Origin: Natronospirales bacterium
Lineage (GTDB): Bacteria > Pseudomonadota > Gammaproteobacteria > Natronospirales > REEB76
DNA length: 64,000 bases
Reading direction: 5' to 3'
Assembly: GCA_021792635.1 (NCBI GenBank)
Contig: JAJYUH010000006.1
Coordinates: forward strand, 62,001 to 126,000
Shown: piece after piece, positions 9,285-16,230 of the stretch
Numbering within the stretch: the first letter of the stretch is position 1
How the letters are laid out: the number at the start of each line of letters is the position of its first letter
Made by a program: the position numbers and the translations under genes
Notes under the pieces: model-generated
Database searches by the model: none
Seen by the model: only the letters and a program-made list of their open reading frames with translations
Told to the model about the DNA's origin: nothing

Positions 9285-9785
9285 TCATCCCATGACAGGC
9301 AGCACGCTCAGCAGCCACGCGCGGATGTGCAGGATTTCTTCGGGGTGCACGGCATGCGGCATCGGGTAGGTATGCCAGGTGACCGGGCAGCCGCGGGCAA
9401 TCAATTCATTGCGCGTGTGTTCCGCAAGCTGCAATGGCACCACCGGGTCCTGCGTCCCATGACCGTAAAAGATCGGCGTGGCAGCGTTGGCAGGGTTCAG
9501 TTGGAACTCGAAACCTTCCACCAGCGGCAGGTAAGTGGACATGGCCATGATACCGGCGCGGTCCCGCGGCTGGTTCAGTCCGATCTTCACGATGTCGAAC
9601 CAGGCGCGCATCACATAGCCGTTGTTGAGCGTCACCGGCCGCAGCGGTGCGTGGGGGAACACGAAACGCAGCGGCAGCGAGGCGGGCAGGCGCAGCTCCG
9701 GCACGATGGGCTCGAAATCGTGGCCGTCCGCCCCCAGACCGTGCAGCCAGATGACGCTGGCCGAAGACACCAGCGCACCGGCCAT
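9285..9785 (-). pseudogene. Broken copy of the alpha/beta hydrolase, nucleophile region deleted
   Basis: From about 9765 down to the stop this is a close copy of the intact hydrolase at 11878-12576, with long runs of identical DNA. The reading frame is open but lacks exactly 50 residues between NQPRDR and AGIMAMS. The missing piece includes the GFSQGG nucleophile elbow. The Asp (GTQDP) and His (HAVHPEE) segments remain. The deletion end points carry a short direct repeat (ATGCCGGCG and ATGCCGTCG in the intact copy), so slippage or recombination is likely. The first residues are not hydrolase sequence but come from the antisense of the tamB remnant. It should have no hydrolase activity. Confidence 0.88.
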
Positions 9786-9955
9786 GTTCCTCGGCAAATA
9801 CCTCTCGCCGCGGTTGTACATCAGCTACGGTGTAGGTTTTACCCAGCCCATCAACACGCTGCGCATCCAAATATACCCTGAGCGCCCGCTGGATGCTGGA
9901 AGCCGAGACCAGCATCGCCAGCGGCGCGGATTTGATTTACAGCATCGAACGTTGA
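9757..9955 (+). pseudogene. tamB: C-terminal remnant of tamB (translocation and assembly module)
   Basis: The plus strand encodes FLGKYLSPRLYISYGVG and TQPINTLRIQIY in one frame. After a single extra C near 9876 it continues in the next frame as LSARWMLEAETS and SGADLIYSIER, ending at TGA 9953-9955. This is the highly characteristic C-terminus of TamB, the inner-membrane-anchored protein that works with TamA in outer-membrane and lipid transport. Only about 65 residues remain, and the piece is fused directly to the hydrolase copy at about 9760. It is a dead fragment marking a rearrangement breakpoint; a full tamB is not in the window. Confidence 0.8.
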
Positions 9956-10016
9956 CGAATATCCTGGGATATTAGCTGTTGGTTCTCAACGCTAAGAATG
10001 CTGTTGCTCGCGTTCA

Positions 10017-10682
10017 TCAGAACGAATAAGTCACCCCTAGTGAAAGAAAATTCACATCCCCCACGGCCGGGATATCATGAAACTGCTGCCAAGTGCTGCG
10101 TACTGACCACCGCTTGGTCGCTGCATACGCCACGCCGACGCCATAGGACTGCTTGGTGCCACTACCGGATGCCGTACCAGAACCGTTGCCGATGCTGCCC
10201 GAGTCAACGAAAGAGTTTGCCCCGCGTGCTGCGATAATTCCAAGTTTTCCGAAAACAAGAAATTTCTGTGTCAGTGGGTAGCTGAGCATGGCATCAAAGG
10301 TGACGCCATAAGCCTTCATTTCGGAATGGACTGTTCCCGAATTTGACGGCGTGAATGGAAAGCCAGGAACATAGGGGCCGGTTGCTGTGCCCACGGCTTT
10401 GCCAAAATTCGCATAGCCGCCCTCGAGGGCAAAATACTCGTTGAAGCGATAACCAACAAAACCCTGATAACCAAGCTCCCGGTTGTTCATATCCAAGTGG
10501 TAGGAGCAAGTGCCGCAATTTGCGGTCAGAATCCCGGCGGAACTATTCATGCCCCCGGAGGCATCCTTGAAATAGGATTGTCCAGCATTAAGCCCGATAT
10601 AAAGGCTATCATCCGCCACAGCAGCGGCTGATAAAGCTGACGCCAGTATTACAAATGCCGTCGTCAAGAAGTATTTCTTCAC
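10017..10682 (-). CDS. Outer-membrane beta-barrel protein (OmpA-like barrel)
   Basis: A 221-residue protein. I choose the GTG at 10682 because AAGGAG lies nine bases upstream and the product then begins with a clean signal peptide (MKKYFLTTAF to AAVAD); a longer frame from 10721 would bury it. Barrel-like strands follow (YIGLNAGQSYF, YQGFVGYRFNEYFALEGGY, VFGKLGIIAARG, FLSLGVTYSF), with the terminal Phe of BAM substrates. A Cys-containing loop (CGTCS) lies near residue 57. It has no periplasmic domain. It sits in an accessory segment between a rearrangement junction and a secreted PKD protein; its function is unknown. Confidence 0.85.
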   Translation of the reverse strand: MKKYFLTTAFVILASALSAAAVADDSLYIGLNAGQSYFKDASGGMNSSAGILTANCGTCSYHLDMNNRELGYQGFVGYRFNEYFALEGGYANFGKAVGTATGPYVPGFPFTPSNSGTVHSEMKAYGVTFDAMLSYPLTQKFLVFGKLGIIAARGANSFVDSGSIGNGSGTASGSGTKQSYGVGVAYAATKRWSVRSTWQQFHDIPAVGDVNFLSLGVTYSF

Positions 10683-10757
10683 TGCTACTTGCTCCTTATC
10701 GTTGATCCACGTTTCTAACATCGCGGCTGTCTTGCAGATATGCCTGCAAAGCCCTGC

Positions 10758-11750
10758 TCATGGCGGAGCCACACAAGGACCAGTTCCAACGCCGATGGTT
10801 GTCCATGCGCTCCAGTTCGTTCCATCGCCGGCCCGGATACGCAAACTGTGGGCTGTATTAGGCGCGAGTAAAACAGTCGTGCGCGTCTGGCCGCCATTAT
10901 AAAAATCATACCAACCAGTGCCGTTCGATTCCTTTTGCGCCTGATACGTCGTTGGCGCTTGGCCAGGTCCGGCTTGCCATGTAACTAGATATTTATTGGG
11001 GGGCACACATCCCACGTACTCAGCTTTAAAGTTTACCGGCGGAGAAAACTGGTTATTTGGCGCAGTTATGGTTATTGGTTTACTCAGCCAAGAAGCCTCA
11101 GAAACGCTATTTCCATCATAGACATAAAAGCTCACCGTATAGCTTCCGGCATTTGCGTAGGTATGGCTTGTTGTCTGAGTGTAACAATAGTTTGGGCCTG
11201 CATTTGAACCGCAATTGGAAGCGTCTGTACGGTTACTGTCTAACTCACCAGAATTGCCGCCATCGCCAAAATCCCAATATACCCTCATCCCCTGACCACT
11301 CATTGCGTAATTGGAACTCTGATCAATGAGACCGTAGCCCGTAAAGCTGATGGCAGCTCCAGGTTGTAAATCACTTGAGGTTATAAACTGCACTGCTTGA
11401 GGCGGATTTGTTATATAAAACGAGCCACTATTTCCACCGTTGCACAGAACCGTGTTCGTGGAATCTGACAGAACACTCGATGACCAATTTACGTATTGAC
11501 GCGTAGTATATGAAAGCGAATAAAACTGCGTACCATACGCCGGTGGGACGATGAAATGTTTATAACCCCATAGACCATTGACGTTCCATTGTCCCGTAAA
11601 GCCCCCGCTGTTATAAACGCAGTTATACGAAAGCGGTAGATTAACTTGTGTATTGACTGGAAACCACTGGGTGCTCGCAAACGCGTTACCACTTGCCGCT
11701 AAAAGCAAGAGACTCAATAAACCAAAGATGTTTCGTTTCACGATCGACAT
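10758..11750 (-). CDS. Secreted protein with PKD and fibronectin III-like domains
   Basis: A 330-residue protein with a signal peptide (about residues 1-25, ending AFAS). Residues roughly 120-235 form a PKD domain, recognisable by YWDFGDGG and, near its end, SHTYANAGSYTVSFYVYDG. Residues about 240-328 look like a fibronectin type III domain (VTWQAGPGQAP, NTAHSLRIRAGDG). Many Tyr, Asn and Ser residues and several Cys suggest an extracellular, disulfide-bonded protein. Its base composition is markedly more AT-rich than the surrounding genes, a sign of horizontal origin. It has no catalytic domain, so a binding or adhesive role is more likely than an enzyme. It starts after an AT-rich 120-base gap. 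Confidence 0.8.
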   Translation of the reverse strand: MSIVKRNIFGLLSLLLLAASGNAFASTQWFPVNTQVNLPLSYNCVYNSGGFTGQWNVNGLWGYKHFIVPPAYGTQFYSLSYTTRQYVNWSSSVLSDSTNTVLCNGGNSGSFYITNPPQAVQFITSSDLQPGAAISFTGYGLIDQSSNYAMSGQGMRVYWDFGDGGNSGELDSNRTDASNCGSNAGPNYCYTQTTSHTYANAGSYTVSFYVYDGNSVSEASWLSKPITITAPNNQFSPPVNFKAEYVGCVPPNKYLVTWQAGPGQAPTTYQAQKESNGTGWYDFYNGGQTRTTVLLAPNTAHSLRIRAGDGTNWSAWTTIGVGTGPCVAPP

Positions 11751-11877
11751 CCTTGTCTAATTGAAAACTTTAGGTTCGAATCTATGAGCTTCTAAAAATT
11801 TCTACTCGAACGCGATTTTGCCAAGAATATAAACAACGCGAGGTCAAAAAAAGTCTGAATCGGCCGTAGGATAAGTC

Positions 11878-12576
11878 CTACATTCTGGGAGGCGGGCCAG
11901 AATAATTTTTTGTGAATACATTCAGCAGCCACGCGTGGATGTGCAGGATTTCTTCGGGGTGCACGGCATGCGGCATCGGGTAGGTATGCCAGGTGACCGG
12001 GCAGCCGCGGGCAGTCAATTCATTGCGCGTGTATTCCGCAAGCTGCAATGGCACTACCGGGTCCTGGGTACCGTGGCCGTAGAAAATCGGCACGCTGGCA
12101 TTGGCGGCGGAGATATCGAGATCAAATCCCTCGCCGATGGGTAGATAAGTGGACAGGGCCATGATGCCGGCGAGCTTTTCTTTATATTGCAGACCGGTGT
12201 AAAGCGCCACGGCGCCGCCCTGGGAAAATCCCGCCAGCACGATACGCTTGCTTTCAATGCCGCGCTGATGCTCGCGCGCAATCAAGCCTTCGAGCGCGGC
12301 GCGCGAAGCCAGCATGCCGTCGCGGTCACGCGGTTGATTCAGGCCGATCTTCACGATGTCGAACCAGGCGCGCATCGGATAACCATTGTTCAAGGTCACC
12401 GGCCGCACCGGCGCGTGCGGAAACACGAAACGCAGCGGCAGCGAGGCGGACAGGCGCAGCTCCGGCACGATGGGCTCGAAATCGTGGCCGTCCGCCCCCA
12501 GACCGTGCAGCCAGATGACGCTGGCCACGGGCGACGCGCCGGTTTCCAGTTCCACGCATTCGGGCAGGTTCGCCAT
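11878..12576 (-). CDS. Alpha/beta hydrolase (carboxylesterase/phospholipase family)
   Basis: A 232-residue enzyme of the Abhydrolase_2 family. I choose the ATG at 12576 because GGAG precedes it. WLHGLGADGHD supplies the oxyanion region, GFSQGG the serine nucleophile elbow, and GTQDPVVP and HAVHPEE the Asp and His of the triad. Such cytoplasmic enzymes cleave short-chain esters or lysophospholipids, or remove acyl groups from proteins; the natural substrate is not evident. It is divergent from the SDR gene, with an 88-base gap. A defective copy lies 2 kb away at 9285-9785, so the two flank the barrel and PKD genes. Confidence 0.92.
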   Translation of the reverse strand: MANLPECVELETGASPVASVIWLHGLGADGHDFEPIVPELRLSASLPLRFVFPHAPVRPVTLNNGYPMRAWFDIVKIGLNQPRDRDGMLASRAALEGLIAREHQRGIESKRIVLAGFSQGGAVALYTGLQYKEKLAGIMALSTYLPIGEGFDLDISAANASVPIFYGHGTQDPVVPLQLAEYTRNELTARGCPVTWHTYPMPHAVHPEEILHIHAWLLNVFTKNYSGPPPRM

Positions 12577-12664
12577 CGCGCTCTCCGTTAGAATGGGCGT
12601 GCGATTGTAGCCGACTGACAAGGTTGGGGTGAGGTCTTCCGAACCCCAACGATGAGGGTACATT

Positions 12665-13423
12665 TTGAACTTCTCGAACAAAATCATTCTCATCACCGGC
12701 GCCGCCCGCGGCATCGGCCGCGCCACGGCCGAAGCCTTTGCCCGCCTCGGCGGCATGGTGGCGGTTCATTACCACACCAGCCGCACACAGGCCGAACAGC
12801 TCGTTCGGACATTGGCCGGCAAGAATCACCGCACCTTCGGCGCCGATCTCACCGATCCTGCTGCCTGCGAATCACTGATCAACGACGTGATGAAGCATTA
12901 CGGCCGGCTGGACGTACTGGTGAATAATGCCGGCATCTACGACGTGAAACCGCTCAGGGATTTGAGTTACGCCGATTGGCAGAAGACCTGGAAAACCACC
13001 CTGGGCGCGAATCTCCTCGGCCCCGCGAATCTGTGCTTCCTGGCCGCGAAAATCATGATGCAGCAAAGCAGCGGCCACATCATCAACATCTCCTCCCGCG
13101 GCGCCTTCCGCGGCGAGCCCGACGCGCTTCCCTACGGCGCCTCCAAAGCAGGCCTGAACCAACTGTCGCAATCCCTCGCCCAGGCGCTCGCGCCCTGGAA
13201 CATCTTCGTGGGCGTGGTGGCGCCCGGTTTCGTGCGCACCGACATGGCGGCGGAACTGCTGGACGGCCCGCAGGGCGAAGCCATCCGCAAGCAAAGCCCG
13301 CTTGGACGAGTAGCCACGCCGGAGGAAATCGCCGAAGCCGTGATCCGGCTCGCGGCCGACGGCATGCTGTACGCCACCGGCTGCATCCTGGATGTGAACG
13401 GCGCGTCGTATTTGCGCACTTGA
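12665..13423 (+). CDS. Short-chain dehydrogenase/reductase
   Basis: A 252-residue classical SDR. The start is taken at the TTG at 12665: GAGGG lies about seven bases upstream, an in-frame stop lies just before that, and the cofactor motif begins at once. TGAARGIG binds NAD(P), NNAG stabilises the central sheet, ISSRG and YGASKAG carry the catalytic Ser and Tyr-Lys, and ILDVNGASYLR is the usual C-terminus of FabG-like members. A preference for NADP is suggested by the basic residue after the glycine motif but is not certain. A truncated copy of its last 70 codons is present at 14086-14328. Confidence 0.92.
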   Translation: MNFSNKIILITGAARGIGRATAEAFARLGGMVAVHYHTSRTQAEQLVRTLAGKNHRTFGADLTDPAACESLINDVMKHYGRLDVLVNNAGIYDVKPLRDLSYADWQKTWKTTLGANLLGPANLCFLAAKIMMQQSSGHIINISSRGAFRGEPDALPYGASKAGLNQLSQSLAQALAPWNIFVGVVAPGFVRTDMAAELLDGPQGEAIRKQSPLGRVATPEEIAEAVIRLAADGMLYATGCILDVNGASYLRT

Positions 13424-13489
13424 GAACTCACAATCAGTCCGCTTTGCGCGCGAACGGAATAGCGCAGTCGTATCGCTGAATAATCTCGA

Positions 13490-13732
13490 CTAGCGAGAAG
13501 ATCGTGCCGGCCGTTCCGGTGAGCCATGCAACCCGCTCAGCACAGTGACTTCTTCGAGCACACCGGTGTCACCCGCACGCTTGGAAGTCTCCAGCAGTTC
13601 AATACCCACCAGATGTCCCTCGGCATCGTAATCGGCAATCATGCCCGGTGCAATTTCCTCACTGCTCTCGATGTCAGCGCCGGTGAGATCCAGGTACACC
13701 GCGTCCGCGGCTTTATCCACTCTCACGCGCAT
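13490..13732 (-). CDS. DUF2283 family protein
   Basis: An 80-residue protein matching the DUF2283 pattern: VRVDKAADAVYLDLT at the start and MIADYDAEGHLVGIELL in the middle, followed by a variable tail. These small proteins commonly sit beside DUF4258 genes in chromosomal islands and are suspected to be antitoxin-like. Here the start overlaps the end of the DUF4258 gene by ten bases, so translation is probably coupled. The pairing is seen; the toxin-antitoxin role is inference. Confidence 0.75.
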   Translation of the reverse strand: MRVRVDKAADAVYLDLTGADIESSEEIAPGMIADYDAEGHLVGIELLETSKRAGDTGVLEEVTVLSGLHGSPERPARSSR

Positions 13733-13953
13733 GGTTTTCTCCTGTCAAAATACGCCGTGACGCCATACTGCGGGTCGTCTATCCGCGTCACCACCCGTAG
13801 TTTCTTCCCGTGCTCCGGATGGCATTTCAGAAAGGAACGCTTGTTGTCGCGTACTTCTTGCTCATCCGGAAACCTCAGAGCAGCCTCGACCCATTCCCGC
13901 TGAATCCCGCGACGCACCATTTGGAAGAGAGCATGTGGATCATAGCGTGCCAT
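13723..13953 (-). CDS. DUF4258 family protein
   Basis: A 76-residue protein with the DUF4258 layout: HALFQMVRRGI near the start, a short acidic helix (WVEAALRFPDE), then beta strands KKLRVVTRIDDPQYGVTAYF. DUF4258 is distantly related to the RelE/BrnT-like mRNA interferase fold. It is the first gene of a two-gene unit with the DUF2283 protein. The unit lies inside a stretch rich in broken gene copies, fitting the usual setting of small toxin-antitoxin-like modules. Toxicity has not been shown for this family member. Confidence 0.72.
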   Translation of the reverse strand: MARYDPHALFQMVRRGIQREWVEAALRFPDEQEVRDNKRSFLKCHPEHGKKLRVVTRIDDPQYGVTAYFDRRKPCA

Positions 13954-14085
13954 CAGGCCGTGTCTCTGGGGAGAAGGTGATCAAAGTATACCTTGGCGCA
14001 ATGACGATCATACGCAAATAGTGTCTCCTCCGCCTGGCCACCGGCCCGGAAGCTCGTGGGGCACTCACGTCCTGAAACGTTCTTG

Positions 14086-14328
14086 TCGAGTTGGCGGCGG
14101 GGTTTCACTTACACCGGCATGGCAACAGAGTTGCTGAATGGCCCGGAGGGTGAAGCCATCCGCGCACAGAGCCCCCTGAAGCGCGAAGCCACGCCGGAGG
14201 AAATCGCCGAAGCCGTGATCCGGCTCACCGCCGCCGGCATGCTGTACGCCACCGGCTGCATCCTGGACGTGAACGGCGCGTCGTATTTGAGGAGCCGAGA
14301 ATTTCTGAAGGGGTTGCTTTATATGTGA
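14086..14328 (+). pseudogene. C-terminal fragment of the SDR gene
   Basis: Residues from about GMATELLNGPEGEAIRAQSP to LDVNGASYLR match the last 70 residues of the SDR at 12665-13423, including a run of identical DNA around ATPEEIAEAVIRL. The Rossmann motif, Ser and Tyr-Lys are missing. After the match the frame runs on into unrelated, AT-richer sequence (SREFLKGLLYM). It is a dead partial duplicate in the same orientation as the intact gene, 0.7 kb away. Confidence 0.85.
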
Positions 14329-14405
14329 GGAATAGCTCCGCCAAACAATTCGCTAACAAACAGACCGTACCGGGCGATGCAGCGGGAATTGCATGTGGTC
14401 GAGTC

Positions 14406-14434
14406 TTGACAAGCCGTTGTATTTACTATATCTA
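14406..14434 (+). promoter_or_regulatory. Sigma-70-like promoter of the small zinc-ribbon gene
   Basis: TTGACA at 14406-14411 is a perfect -35 hexamer. A -10 element lies within TATATCTA at 14427-14434, with spacing of 15-17 bases depending on the register. The predicted transcript starts near 14440, about 30 bases before the zinc-ribbon start codon and its AGGAG site. Confidence 0.55.
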
Positions 14435-14469
14435 TTTTTGCGAGCGAGCTGTAAGTGTAAGGAGCAAAA

Positions 14470-14655
14470 ATGTCTGCGTGCCCCGGTAGAAGGTTGAACG
14501 GACGATCACAATGCAATGCTACTCTTTATCGTTGTGAAGCGTGCGGAAATGTTGGATGTGTGCAAAAGGACTGCAGTAATGTTGCTTTCGGGCAAGTCCG
14601 TAATAAATGCTTAAGGTGTGGCGCATACGGAAAAGCTAAGAGATTTTATGGGTAG
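14470..14655 (+). CDS. Small Cys-rich (zinc-ribbon-like) protein
   Basis: A 61-residue protein with a clean ribosome binding site (AAGGAG, then six bases, then ATG) and a strong promoter upstream. It contains CEAC, then CVQKDC, and later CLRC, an arrangement that could hold one zinc ion in a treble-clef or ribbon. The rest is basic. I do not recognise a family. The AT-rich DNA here (about 14.3-15.5 kb) differs from the flanks and suggests a transferred segment, perhaps phage- or plasmid-derived. It is followed by two GIY-YIG-like genes, the first of them broken. Confidence 0.6.
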   Translation: MSACPGRRLNGRSQCNATLYRCEACGNVGCVQKDCSNVAFGQVRNKCLRCGAYGKAKRFYG

Positions 14656-14700
14656 CGGGTTCATGCTTCCGATCCGGAAGAGACCCGACTGGAGGAGACT

Positions 14701-14905
14701 ATGAATTTCTTCGATGTCTACGGCCCCTATGACTTACCCCGTCCGAAGAATAATAAAGAGGATTATTTCTGACGAGAAGAAACGCCGTCAGAATTTTTGG
14801 GAAGGTATCAAACACAAAAATAAAAAAATCCTGAATCCTGGGTTATCTGAAGCATGCGGCTGTTATTACGTGGAGCGATAAATTGTGCGTAGGTTACGCA
14901 GCCGC
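14701..14905 (+). pseudogene. Broken copy of the GIY-YIG-like gene
   Basis: A GGAGG site and ATG at 14701 start MNFFDVYGPYDLPRP, which mirrors MNFKVYGPYLLPRN of the intact gene at 14961. The frame stops after 23 codons. In another frame, SDEKKRRQNFW and LSEACGCYY continue the similarity, and a third frame recovers DKLCVGYAA. At least two frameshifts therefore interrupt it, and the C-terminal two thirds are missing. It is a degenerate tandem duplicate, still carrying its own translation signal. Confidence 0.78.
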
Positions 14906-14960
14906 ATACTGCTAAATCTCTGGATCGAACTCTGACTGGATTATTCGACAGGAGGTGGTT

Positions 14961-15476
14961 ATGAATTTCAAGGTGTACGGCCCATATCTATTACCTCGTA
15001 ATGAGAGGTTCGTTACAAACGAGAAGAAAAAACGTCAAGAATTTTTGAATTCTTTGGATGAAGATGTCGCTGGATTATCCCAAGCGTGCGGTTGTTATGT
15101 TTTTTTGGTGGGTAAGAAAGCCTGGTACGTTGGCATGACAGGAAAAAATACCTTTGAAAAAGAGTGCTTTGGGGCACACAAGCTAAACTTATACAACAGA
15201 GCACTTCAAATCAAAAAGTCCGTACCAAGACTTATCCTGATTCCAGGGCAGACGAGGAAAGGAAAATTCACGAAACCTGGGAAAAATGGAAATAAGAACA
15301 TCGAGATGTTGGAGCGGTTGTTAATCGGTGCTGCGCTTCAGCATAACAAGAAGCTTTTGAATATTAGAGACGCAGCGAGATTGCGGAAAATACGTGTTCC
15401 TGGATTTATCAATACCGGTCAGGGAGGGGCAAACGCGAAAGCAGTAAGAGTCTTTAAAACTGCGATCGGTTTATAA
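14961..15476 (+). CDS. GIY-YIG-like domain protein
   Basis: A 171-residue protein from the ATG at 14961, preceded by AGGAGG at ideal spacing. The core CGCYVFLVGKKAWYVGMTGK resembles the GIY and YVG strands of GIY-YIG endonucleases, followed by a short helix with Phe and Glu. The rest is Lys-rich (KGKFTKPGKNGNK). Members of this variant are found in mobile regions and cleave or nick DNA in better-known relatives. Whether this one is catalytic is uncertain because the usual Arg/Glu pair cannot be placed with confidence. The DNA is AT-rich compared with the neighbourhood, and a broken copy precedes it. Confidence 0.65.
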   Translation: MNFKVYGPYLLPRNERFVTNEKKKRQEFLNSLDEDVAGLSQACGCYVFLVGKKAWYVGMTGKNTFEKECFGAHKLNLYNRALQIKKSVPRLILIPGQTRKGKFTKPGKNGNKNIEMLERLLIGAALQHNKKLLNIRDAARLRKIRVPGFINTGQGGANAKAVRVFKTAIGL

Positions 15477-15483
15477 GGTGCCG

Positions 15484-15660
15484 CTAGCGAATTACCTGAG
15501 CATCATTTTTGAACTCGCACCAACTTAAACACGAAGCCTTGGCATCATCTAAAGCATAATGCAGACGCAGTCCTGATTCATACGCCTGTTCTCTGGCGCG
15601 TTCGAATTCCTTCGCGCCCGAGGGCAACGCAAGAGGCTCATGGCTAAGATTGCCCGGCCA
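15484..15660 (-). pseudogene. C-terminal fragment of the DEDDh exonuclease gene
   Basis: On the minus strand PGNLSHEPLALPSG, FERAREQAYESGLR and HYALDDAKASCLSW parallel the last 58 residues of the exonuclease at 16231-16746 (PTKLSHQPLALPSG, FEKARERCYKSGMR, HHALDDARAARLSW). Upstream of this the similarity stops abruptly and no start with the DTE motif is present. It is a diverged partial duplicate in the same orientation as the intact gene, separated from it by the antitoxin gene. Confidence 0.8.
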
Positions 15661-15774
15661 GGGAATGATCGTATGCACGCACTTGTGGCCGGCTAACTTC
15701 GCCTCGCTGCGCTCGGAACGCCTGGTTACTTTTGGCATGTCGTCGGCTGGTCGCCTGCTTGTCATAGCACATAG

Positions 15775-15852
15775 GAGCGCGATGAGGCGATTCGCATCAT
15801 CAGCGCCCGTGTCGCAACTCCCTCTGAAAGGCGAATTTATGAAAAAAGGTAA
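15775..15852 (+). pseudogene. C-terminal remnant of a BrnT-family toxin
   Basis: After an in-frame TAG at 15772, the frame reads ERDEAIRIISARVATPSER then RIYEKR and ends at TAA 15850-15852. The segment EAIRIISAR followed by a Ser/Arg-rich tail is the standard C-terminus of BrnT ribonuclease toxins. The N-terminal two thirds are gone; their place is taken by unrelated sequence running into the exonuclease fragment. The stop overlaps the start of the following antitoxin, as in intact modules. It cannot encode an active toxin. Confidence 0.75.
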
Positions 15853-16102
15853 ACCTCACTCCGACGATCTGCAGCCTGAATACAAGCGCTCTGACTTCGC
15901 AAAGCTGGAGCGCGGCCGCTACTACGATCGTATGAAGGCCAGCTCGAACGTTGTGGTCCTCGATGCCAAAGTTTCAGCAGTATTTCCTAACTCGGCCGCT
16001 GTAAATAAGGTACTCCACTCGCTTGTTGATGTTGCACAAAAGGCCACGGATCTGCCCAGAAGTTCCAGCCGGCGCCCTCGCGTTCGGCTCGGCCGCGGCT
16101 GA
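15839..16102 (+). CDS. Orphan antitoxin (BrnT-associated)
   Basis: An 87-residue protein from the ATG at 15839. The block DDLQPEYKRSDFAKLERG followed by SSNVVVLDAKVSAVFPNSAAVN is typical of antitoxins found downstream of BrnT toxins; the second part resembles a short ribbon-helix DNA-binding segment. It overlaps the brnT remnant by 14 bases. The last 20 residues are Arg/Ser-rich and may be extended beyond the normal end. With its toxin truncated it is an orphan that could still act as a repressor or protect against a related toxin elsewhere; that is inference. Confidence 0.68.
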   Translation: MKKGKPHSDDLQPEYKRSDFAKLERGRYYDRMKASSNVVVLDAKVSAVFPNSAAVNKVLHSLVDVAQKATDLPRSSSRRPRVRLGRG

Positions 16103-16230
16103 GCTGTGGCGTTGTGCGGACCCGCACAGCCTTGATAGAACGATATCGTGGTGCGCGATTATAGTAGATTCCCATGCATATCATGTGCTGCGCACTTGAT
16201 GCCACCCACGTTTTAACGTGAGCAGGAAAT

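Noticed and set aside
11878-12756. A longer hydrolase start at 12756
   Set aside because: The extra 60 residues overlap the SDR gene on the other strand and lack similarity; GGAG precedes the ATG at 12576.
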